NCBI GenBank assembly: GCA_011037195.1
Contig: JAAEAF010000633.1
Span: 174,125 to 238,124 of the forward strand
Direction of reading: 5' to 3'
Source of the DNA: Triatoma infestans
Taxonomy: Eukaryota > Arthropoda > Insecta > Hemiptera > Reduviidae
Length of the DNA stretch: 64,000 nt
Shown here: piece by piece, positions 56,891 through 64,000 of the stretch
Numbering within the stretch: the stretch's first letter is position 1
Layout of the letters: every line of letters begins with the position of its first letter
Notes under the pieces: model-generated
The model's database searches: none
The model's input: only the letters and a program-made list of their open reading frames with translations
Told to the model about the DNA's origin: nothing
Position numbers and translations under genes: made by a program

Positions 56891-57017
56891 AAGTCAACAT
56901 CGGAAGAGTTAGATCCTAATAAAACACGGGTAGGAAACAGATAGGTGAAAAACAAAACAATAATAATAACAATAATAATAATAGTAATAATAATGATAAT
57001 AATAATCACCACCTACC
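56891..57017 (-). repeat. Inter-ORF spacer with (TAA)n-like tract
   Basis: The 127-bp gap between ORF1 stop and ORF2 start holds an imperfect ATT/TAA trinucleotide tract at about 56,958-57,006 on the plus strand, of the same unit type as the element's 3' tail. Confidence 0.8.
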
Positions 57018-58121
57018 TTATTTGCTGCCATCTTGGTCAGCCCTACCTGTATCCTGCTCCATTGCCTCAGAAGAAGTGGTAGGAGCATCCTCATCTTCCT
57101 TCTTCAACCTGATGAAGAGCCTGCCCATCTCAAAGAAAAGACGGAAGTCAACTTCCTTCAACGCCTGGACAGAAGCATCATCAATCCTGTAAGCCAAGGA
57201 TACTCCTTTCTCGACTTGTTGTCGATACACGTTCCTCCATCGGCTTACGTCCAAATTATTTTGGAAGGCAAGACCTTTCAGCACTTGTTCGCTGGTATGC
57301 TTGCCCTCTGGAATAAACATAGAGATCCTAGCCATAGTAGGGACCTCAGACGCCTTCATAAGCTTGAAGTGCCTTCCCTCCCAACCAGGCTTAACGTTCT
57401 CCAACACCCAGTCAAATGTGGCCTGATCAAAGCAGGCCAGAAGAAACCAGCCCTCAGAGACCATGCCCGACTGAATAAATTTCAGTCTGCATGACTGTTC
57501 CTGTATGGCTTTCCTAACGATGGCGAGCATCCCCCTTCTGATGACAGAAGCGTCATCTTCAGAGAGAGGCTCGGAGGGATCGCTGCTGGTTATGGCCAAA
57601 AACAGCTTTCTCTCCGCCTCCGTTATCTTGGGCTTTTTACCTGCCGGCTGGATTCCAGGCGGCGTGTCCCCCGGGGTTCTGGATCTTTTTTGAGCCCCAA
57701 TAGGTATATCCTCAGCTGGTGCAGATGCAGGTTGAGCAGATCTCATCCTCTTCGCACGCCTTTGCCTGTATCTTCCACTAAGCTTCTTCTTCTGCTCAGT
57801 TGCCTTAGAAGTTGGCTTAGCTCCCTTTTCCTTCGCAGAGGAATTCGCAGCAGCCGTGGCCGACGCAGAATTGCCTCGCTTCTTTCCTTTGACCACGTGC
57901 CATTCATCTCCGCAGGTGGACGAGTCCTCCGCAGCGACTATTGGCGCGCTCTCCTCCAGAAGCAGGTTCTCCATACTCCTGGAAATACTATCCAGTTTCC
58001 CCCCAAGTGCATCCGAGCCCTGGTCGCCCAACCCTAGATGCACAGAGGAGTTTCCCCCACCACCGATGACCCCCTCCTCTAAGGGGCCCTCGGCTGACGA
58101 TTTTACTTGATTTAAATCCAT
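57018..58121 (-). CDS. LINE ORF1, DUF4780-like RNA-binding protein
   Basis: A 367-residue intact frame, first ATG after the leader. Residues 1-75 are acidic and serine/glycine-rich. Residues 79-165 are strongly basic (VKGKKRG, KKKLSGRYRQRRAKRMR, GKKPKI) and look like nuclear-localisation and nucleic-acid-binding sequence. Residues about 165-340 form a folded part with ITEAERKLFLAI, EGWFLLACFDQATFDWVLE, MFIPEGKH and DFRLFFEMGRLFIRLK, which I match by pattern to the DUF4780 family found in ORF1 of insect LINEs. The tail is acidic. There is no CCHC knuckle, unlike Jockey or R1 ORF1. The likely role is to coat the element RNA. ORF2 starts 127 bp downstream in the same transcript, so ORF2 needs reinitiation or another non-standard start. 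Confidence 0.8.
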   Translation of the reverse strand: MDLNQVKSSAEGPLEEGVIGGGGNSSVHLGLGDQGSDALGGKLDSISRSMENLLLEESAPIVAAEDSSTCGDEWHVVKGKKRGNSASATAAANSSAKEKGAKPTSKATEQKKKLSGRYRQRRAKRMRSAQPASAPAEDIPIGAQKRSRTPGDTPPGIQPAGKKPKITEAERKLFLAITSSDPSEPLSEDDASVIRRGMLAIVRKAIQEQSCRLKFIQSGMVSEGWFLLACFDQATFDWVLENVKPGWEGRHFKLMKASEVPTMARISMFIPEGKHTSEQVLKGLAFQNNLDVSRWRNVYRQQVEKGVSLAYRIDDASVQALKEVDFRLFFEMGRLFIRLKKEDEDAPTTSSEAMEQDTGRADQDGSK

Positions 58122-58946
58122 AAATTAAGTTTAAAAATTCATCTCCGGAGCTCTCCACCCTCCACGGAGCCTCACAAATTGGGACGCTATAAAGAAGCGC
58201 CAGAGCTACCCCAGAGATATAGCGCCCGGGGATTGTGAGCCAAGGCCCACAATACCCAGGAGCTCACCCATGCGTATTTTACGCTAGCCGATTGACCAGA
58301 GCTGGGTTAGGCTCTGGCCGCCTGTTTAGCGGAGTCCGGAACCAAAGTGGTGTGTTGGACTGCTAGGCCCGCTGAGGTAACTTGCCTCTAGCGTGAACCT
58401 GTGCCCTCAACCACCAGGACTTCCTTTCCCCACGACACAGGTATCCACACACGGCAAACATGTGGGTGGCACCAGCACGTGCCACTGGCGTGTAAAACTG
58501 TAATTGTGTAAGTGTTTAATGTTAAGGCGTTTAGGTGTAAGTGATGCAGTATGAATTCCCCCAGAGGCTCCGCAGCAAAAGAATTCACTGCAAGAGATTC
58601 AGGCCGCACATAAATTATGGCGACCCAAACAGAGGGCGGAAGAAAAGAAAATCTCCACCTACTCACACTCCTAAAGGGAATACCACTGCATTTGTTAGTC
58701 TGTAATTGTAGCTGAGGTACGTGGGAGTGCTAGGTTCCCAAATAGCCCGAGGGCTACCCTCTGCGTTCGCCATCCATCTTGGCCACCTACGCTTCCACCA
58801 AAGTGGAGCGCAGATGTTACCAGAGCCAGCGACGAGGACGCGATGGATAGGCTAGTATGAGGTTCCGCGACGGGATAGCCGTCTCGTGAAACATAGGGAA
58901 GTTTCGCCCTATGTGAGTACGAATACTCCCTCATACCTTTGGCTCC
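58122..58946 (-). promoter_or_regulatory. LINE 5' UTR with structured leader
   Basis: 825 bp, clearly GC-richer than the genome around it. Because LINEs without LTRs carry their promoter inside the transcribed leader, this region should hold it. No TATA box is visible near 58,946. The first 80 nt can form three successive hairpins (58,915-58,928 with a UUCG loop, 58,892-58,913 and 58,869-58,883 as plus-strand positions). Small open frames are present but not convincing. Confidence 0.6.
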
Positions 58947-58958
58947 CTGCATATGTTA
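58947..58958 (+). repeat. Target-site duplication, 5' side of full-length LINE
   Basis: Exact repeat of 53,109-53,120. Confidence 0.85.
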
Positions 58959-59295
58959 AGGTTTAGGTTTAGGTTTAAGGATGTGTCGGAAGGTCTGAAG
59001 CGTATACAATAAAAAGAATAGGTCTGAGAAGAGATTCCCTGAGGAACCTCTGCTTCTACAGGACGACGCCGTAAAATTAATATTGGAACATTTTTTAAAA
59101 TAATTTTTCATAATACCAATGCCTTTTCCTGTAAAAACACACCTACATCCTGTAGTTAGAAATAATAATTAATCCTGAAATAAGAGAAAGTTACATTTCT
59201 AAACAAATTTACGAGAATAGTAAAAAGAAATTCTGATTACAACAAAAACTAGAATTAGAATTAGAAAATAGATACTTTCGTATGTTTACTCCATA
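58959..59295. other. Spacer with three TTTAGG-like units
   Basis: Begins 'aggtttaggtttaggttt' (58,960-58,977), three hexamer units that resemble telomere-type repeats but are too few to mean much. The remainder up to the Penelope-like fragment is unrecognised. Confidence 0.4.
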
Positions 59296-60165
59296 TTTTT
59301 ATAAAAATCAATGAAAAATGTTCTCGACCAGTCAATGTTGAAATTGAAGAAAACAACCAGATTCCATACTTAGATCTATTAATAATAGGAACCCTGACGG
59401 GACAATGTCAATAGATTGGTGGCGAAAACCGCAAAAATCAGACCGTTATTTAAATTATAACTCTCAACATCCTTTTAAATGCAAAATAAATGCAGCCATA
59501 GCCCTTAAAAATAGAGCATTGGAACTGAGTGATCCTCAGTTTCGCAAACAAAACAAGCGCCGCATTAAAAACATTCTAAGGAAAAATGCTTTTTCAAACC
59601 ATATTATCAATAGAATTTTAAATCTATCTCCTAACAAAAATGGACAAAATAATTGTAATAGCAATAATGATAATAAGGATTCACAATTCCCCTTATATCA
59701 ATAGGTCATTAACATATGTTAATGGTTTATCGGAAAAAAATCAGCAATATTTTCAGAAACACCAATATAAGACTGGCCCACAAGTGTAGAAACACCATAT
59801 ACAAGAAAATATATTCAAAACTCAAAAGTAAAATACCAATTAACAAACGCAGTAATTTGATTTATATGGTTAAGTATAATGATTGTGATCAAAAGTATAT
59901 TGGGGAAACATCGCAATATTTAGAAAAACGGTATATCAACATAAATATGATATAACCAACAAAAAATACAGCATTGTCCCAACATGTTTTAGAAAAAAAC
60001 CATGTTTTTAACTTCGCTGACGTAGGGGTCTTGGATTTTGAAGTTGGGCACAAAAAAAAGGCTTTTTAAAGAAATGGTATACATTGCTCGAGAGGAAAAT
60101 CCTGTAACAAAAAAACGGATGTAGCAGGATTAAATATAGCTTACTACAATTTAATAAACCAAACC
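59296..60165 (+). pseudogene. Penelope-like element: RT C-terminus and GIY-YIG endonuclease
   Basis: Four reading-frame pieces run in order. At 59,320-59,395, NVEIEENNQIPYLDLLI; after a one-base shift, RNPDGTMSIDWWRKPQKSDR and YLNYNSQHPF, with LSDPQF and IKNILRKNAF (59,405-59,704). At 59,716-59,945, ISNIFRNTNIRLA, then the GIY-YIG core NLIYMVKYND-CDQKYIGETSQYLEKR. In another frame to 60,165, ALSQHVLEKNHVFNFADV, FKEMVYIAREENPVTKKTD and LNIAYYNL. This is the exact order of Penelope-like retroelements, whose RT thumb (YRKPTxTDRYLNxxSxHP) is followed by a GIY-YIG nuclease that makes the target nick. At least three frameshifts and loss of the RT palm make it dead. Confidence 0.85.
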
Positions 60166-60545
60166 TAATGTTTTGTTACTGTAGCATCTGGTGCCCAGTT
60201 CAGAAAACACATGCCATAGTAAACCTTTTTTTTTACCTACCCCTGGATAGCATTATATTTGTCTTTCTACTATTAACTTTGGTGCAATATTTTTAGTCAG
60301 CAGAGGTTGAACTTTTTTAGTTCTTTAGAAATAATAGTTTATTTAATATTAAAATAATAGAATATCTTAACACACTTAGTATTTCTATTTTTCAGTTTTA
60401 TTTTCATGTAATATTTTTTTATATTTATTGTTTTGATTTTGTTGTTGCATACAGTTACTGAGGAATATTATGAAATATAATCGAAACGTTTACCTTTAAC
60501 TAGAATTTTTTTCATTCACCAATACCCGAAAATCTATAGACATAT
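60166..60545 (+). mobile_element. 3' region of the Penelope-like element
   Basis: A+T-rich sequence continuing downstream of the last coding block and containing a hammerhead-like core at 60,458-60,490. The end of the element is not marked by a target duplication I could find. The limit near 60,545 is a guess. Confidence 0.45.
60454..60494 (+). ncRNA. Hammerhead-ribozyme-like motif at Penelope-like 3' end
   Basis: CTGAGGA (60,458-60,464), two extra bases, stem II ATTAT / GAAAT / ATAAT (60,467-60,481), C, GAAA (60,483-60,486), self-complementary ACGT (60,486-60,489), then T as cleavage-site H. Stem I pairs weakly: TA of 60,491-60,492 with TA of 60,456-60,457, plus a C-G. Hammerheads in Penelope-like elements are established; this copy would be at best weakly active. 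Confidence 0.45.
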
Positions 60546-62489
60546 TTTTATAAAGTAAGTTAGCTTGTACGAAATAATCAATGGTGTGTTGATAGCTCGT
60601 ACGACTGTATAACGATATTTCTAATCAAAGATTATTATTTAGCAGGCGCGTATAACCATCATCTGACGCTGAAATAAGAGAAAGTAAAAGGATGAATGGA
60701 AAAAAAAGAGAATAAAAGGTGAAAATTGATAAAAAAAAAAAATCTTTAATCAGGAAAATAGGATCTTCTGGGCTCTCATTCCACCTCTCCATGAAAATCT
60801 TTAATGCCTGCAATATAGTAGCTAACTTGAAGACCACTTTTAAAGAGTTAGGTGGAAAGTATAAAAAAAAAAAAAATTACAGCTTAGTTAAATTTAATTA
60901 AGTGAAAATAGAGGGAAGGAAGATTTCAATAACAATTTAAGGAAGGAAAATTTCACTACCGGCAACACGCAAACCGGTATAGTGATTGTGGAGAATATCT
61001 AAAGAGCTGTAGTCTTTTTTAATGGGGTCGTCTGTAAGATGTTGAAGGGACGATAGTGGTCAGATGGAAGTGGCGCAAGAAAGCTTTATATACACAAAAT
61101 ACTAAAAAGAAAAGAAAATGTGACGAGAGATCCTCTAAAGGGATGCTGGATCAGTTTCCTTGGACTGGTTTCACTTTAGGTTTTGATCCTCAAGGTAGTT
61201 GCAAGCTCACGCTTTTGATTAATATCCTGTTTACTTTTATTATAGCCATTGGTGACTTAATCATCTTCTAAAATAAAACAGTTCTCTACCAAAACCTCAT
61301 CATTCCTTTTTCTAATATAAAGTAATCCTTGAAATAAATTTAATAACAATTTCGATATTTTTATTTATTTAAAACCGTTATCATTTGTAACCATTTCTTC
61401 TATAATTGTCAATTAACATTGAATGTAATAGAAGAAGACCATCTTACCTCATTACTTAAAGTTGTATAGATGCTTAGAAAAGCCCAGTTAAATTGTAATT
61501 TTTAATTTTACGGAGCATAATTGATAAGTTTGATACTTGAGAGTTCCATAATCTTTTTAATAAGTAATTTACACTAAATTATTTTTAAACTTAATTAATT
61601 TCAATGATCCAAAAATCAATAAGTACCATCTAATAGTAAGTAATAAGAATTAATTTCCATAATCAATATTTAGCCATTTTTCGTTGCCGATTTACAAAAA
61701 TACATTAACAATTTGTAAATAGCAAATTATTTCTTCGCTTGTTTTGCAAAATGTTTATCTCTTGAGTTATTTCTAATTGCCTACATATTTATAAATATCT
61801 ACATTGAAAAAAAAAGGCTTTAATTGTCAACCATTTTATTAATTTGTTATTAACTTAATTTAATTAAATTATTCCAAAATTAAAATAAGTATTGTATCAA
61901 GGAAGCTGCATCAAGCGCCTGCGTTCAGAGTTTCTATTTTTTGTGCTTAGTATGAGTTCAGAAACGAATGCTGAGAATCATATTCCTGATCTCCCGTCAT
62001 AAACGATTCCTAGATATCTTTCGGTACCCTCGCCTGGAATTCCTTAATCGTCTGCAATATATTTGCATATACTCAATTAATTAAGTACATCATATGGCAG
62101 CAAAATTATTGTTGTGAATTTATATTAATACGAATAAAAATACATTGAATGCAATTCATTAATTATTTCAGTGACAAGAACTTAATCTCCGGATAGATGG
62201 AGAGGCGATTATGATTCTAACAATGAAACCAACTTCTCATAACCCCGCTTTTTCATTCTGGGCATGAAGATTTGAATTTAATAACTGCAAAGTACTTCAA
62301 TATTCCTCCAATCAAAAATCCTAAATAAGATCATTGATGCTCCATGTTATATAAGAATTTATTCTATCCATATTGACCAGAAAATCCCATGCCTCTTCGA
62401 CCTCTCCCAATCCGGCTAGATAAAATTCCATTCTAAATTACAACAACACTCCTATGAATCACTCTGAAGGCAACACTATCCATCACCAA
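60546..62489. other. A+T-rich non-coding stretch
   Basis: No gene or element was recognised. Short poly(A) runs lie near 60,730-60,740 and 60,864-60,876. The open frames near 60.6-61.3 kb show no family resemblance. Confidence 0.35.
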
Positions 62490-62577
62490 CACCGAGCTGC
62501 ATCGATCAGAGATGCTTCTAGGAAGAAAAAAATCTAAGGGGAATCACACGTTACCACTGAGCTAATCCCTTCCCTGC
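62490..62577 (-). mobile_element. SINE-A fragment (internally deleted)
   Basis: The minus strand begins GGGAAGGGATTAGCTCAGTG (intact A-box region) but jumps after about 15 bp to the body part with 'cttagatttttttcttccta' and 'gaagc..ctctgatcgatg'. The B-box and anticodon arm are deleted. Confidence 0.55.
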
Positions 62578-64000
62578 ACAATTTCTTGTTTCTATAATAG
62601 CCTATGTGATTTTTATCTTATAATTAAACAGTTGCAAATCAATTTACAGAAACAAATAAACAAAAAATAATGGGAGACAAAATTTAAATACAGATTTTTT
62701 TCTTTATTTCTTTTTTAACAAAAAAAAAACCGGCGAAAGGTAAATTTGTAGCGATGACATTGTGTACCTAGTGATGACATTGTGTGCATATACATATGTG
62801 CGTACGTGTAGGCGTTAAAAGAGAGTGGAACGAGTAAGGCACCTGTGAGGATAGATGTTGTGTGCGCTGTGGAAGGGGAAGTACCTAGTGGGCCCGCCGG
62901 TATACCGGAGGGGGTGACACTGATATATGCCGGGGCAATACATCATATACTAGCAACGGCAATACTCCTGCCACCCCCGGGGGTTTTTAGTAGGGGCAGA
63001 GTATTGGGGTGAACGTATGGGTAGAGTACAGGGGGCAGGAAATTTGGAACAGCCACTCTCCCTTACCACTTTAGTACTCATTGCTTGTCATAGAGACCCC
63101 CTCCCGCCATCTTGGTAAGATTTACACTGCTTGCAATACATCGTCTCCTTTTCTATACGGTAGATATGTACACTTTCATACAACTAACTATATATATATT
63201 ATGTAAAAATCTAGATAGGTGCTAGTGGGCTGGGCAAATCAACTTAACGGTTTCTTCCTTTATATAAATTTTTCAAAACTGCCTGCTGACATTATTTTCT
63301 GCAGTGATATAACTGGAAAATCATGTTTACAGAACATACATGATACTTATTGTATAATCAGATGATATCTCTAAATTTCCTAAAATATCTCGAAACTTCA
63401 GTTCCGCTTTATAAGAATTTTTTATTTCACTTTTTCGCTGACGGCTGAAACTTTATTCTTTATCTATTCTTTATTCTTTGTCTATTAATTTTAATTAAAG
63501 CATTTTTTCGTGAAAATGTATTTTATGTGTTTTTCAGGAATCATTACGCATGCCTCTAAAGTGCCCATATGTAGTATTTTTGTTTTTATTGGAATAAAGC
63601 CGACCTAATATATTTGGAATTTGCAATATTTTTTTTCTATGCAAACGTCAGAATATTTTGGAAAAACAATGATAAAATGAATGTAAGGTTCTTTAATTTT
63701 TTTATTATAAAAATAATTATTAATAACATATCTAATTTTAATAATTTAATAATTCAACTATTATAAAAGAAGAAAATGTCTTAATCATAATGAGGCACTT
63801 GTTGATTTTTTTTTTATCTACGGTTTATATAAAATTATAAAAATATTTTAGATATTTTAATTTAAATAACGAAATCAAATATGGAAGGTACAGTTGTGAA
63901 CAATCATGAAAGAGGCTGTTAAATTGATTGATTGATTTTTTTTTTTTTTAGCAACAATGGAGGTGCTTTCAAGTTACGATTCTGATATTTTAAATAATAT
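62578..64000. other. Non-coding stretch with a GC-rich island and DR-1-like traces
   Basis: A GC-rich patch at 62,865-63,125 contains palindromes CCGGTATACCGG (62,897-62,908) and ACCCCCGGGGGT (62,973-62,984), and a CGCCATCTTGG motif like a YY1 site (63,106-63,116). From about 63,240 to 63,640 there are weak similarities to DR-1 on the minus strand ('cacttttt cgc', 'gcctctaaagtgccc'). No gene was recognised. Confidence 0.35.

Larger units (their letters stand above)
53121..58946 (-). mobile_element. Full-length two-ORF non-LTR retrotransposon (I/LOA-like LINE)
   Basis: A complete element of about 5.8 kb on the minus strand with flanking 12-bp target duplication. Order: 825-bp GC-richer 5' UTR, ORF1, 127-bp spacer with a (TAA)n-like tract, ORF2 (APE endonuclease, RT, RNase H, CCHC finger), about 100-bp 3' UTR and (TAA)n tail. 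APE-type endonuclease plus RNase H places it in the I superfamily. The endonuclease wording (GCDANAHH, WGSSD, IDISLAS) is like arthropod LOA/R1-type elements, and the TAA tail recalls I elements. Exact clade needs an RT tree. Only one inactivating lesion was found, in ORF2. Confidence 0.92.

Noticed and set aside
57033..58110. Open frames on the plus strand opposite LINE ORF1
   Set aside because: They are antisense shadows of the GC-rich ORF1; the minus-strand protein has a clear domain pattern.
58869..58946. HDV-like ribozyme at the LINE 5' end
   Set aside because: No strand able to pair with the first six or seven bases (GGAGCC) to form P1 was found within the expected distance; only simple hairpins were seen.
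58960..58977. Interstitial telomeric repeat (TTTAGG)n
   Set aside because: Only three units, and the arthropod telomere unit is usually TTAGG, so chance is adequate.
1..64000. CRISPR array, bacterial operon or prophage
   Set aside because: There are no regularly spaced repeats, Shine-Dalgarno-linked genes or phage genes; all evidence points to a eukaryotic repeat-rich region.

Overview
This is a 64 kb piece of an animal nuclear genome, most likely an arthropod and probably an insect. The base composition is strongly A+T-rich, with many (TA)n, (CA)n and (CT)n microsatellites and homopolymer tracts. There are no bacterial-style operons, and no host protein-coding exon that I can defend. Almost everything recognisable is mobile DNA. 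The arthropod guess rests on the transposon repertoire: an RNase H-bearing APE-type LINE with a DUF4780-like ORF1, Jockey-type remnants, a Penelope-like element and tRNA-derived SINEs. I cannot name the species.

Left part (1-15 kb): mostly unannotated A+T-rich DNA holding decayed transposon coding fragments. These are a LINE RNase H piece near 1.0 kb, a LINE C-terminal fragment near 2.6 kb, a Jockey-type RT-thumb piece near 4.0 kb, a pogo/Tigger-like transposase N-terminus near 6.5 kb, and half of a hammerhead-like repeat near 11.8 kb. From 15.69 to 18.62 kb lies a nested transposon island: a small DNA transposon with 27-bp terminal inverted repeats that was hit by a 926-bp GC-richer retroposon with a perfect 14-bp target duplication, and by a decayed Jockey element with a poly(A) tail.

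Middle (19-42 kb): a high-copy, previously unnamed dispersed repeat (here DR-1) appears again and again in both orientations, with SINE and tRNA-like elements (23.8-24.5 kb, 29.4 kb), a LINE C-terminal fragment (38.6-39.0 kb) and a 318-bp foldback insertion with a 13-bp target duplication at 27.3-27.6 kb. The foldback carries a hammerhead-ribozyme-like core in each arm. A promoter-like stretch (CRE, E-box, TATA) at 35.6-35.75 kb is the only candidate host regulatory site worth noting.

Right part (42-64 kb): three copies of one LINE family. They are a full-length 5.8-kb element (53,121-58,946, minus strand, 12-bp target duplication), a 5'-truncated copy with an intact frame and 16-bp target duplication (42,989-44,249), and a divergent fragment (34.27-34.46 kb) whose empty paralogous site survives at 19.07 kb. 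The full-length copy has an intact ORF1. Its ORF2 (APE endonuclease, RT, RNase H, CCHC finger) is broken by a single-base deletion, so the family looks recently active. Immediately beyond it is a decayed Penelope-like element with a GIY-YIG endonuclease (59.3-60.5 kb), whose 3' end also has a hammerhead-like core.

The most interesting pattern is that three otherwise unrelated repeats (the Penelope-like 3' end, the 27.4-kb foldback and the 52.5-kb foldback) share one hammerhead-like layout: CTGANGA, one or two extra nucleotides, a short stem II, GAAA, then a self-complementary stem III. This suggests non-autonomous Penelope-type elements that carry dimer-forming ribozymes.
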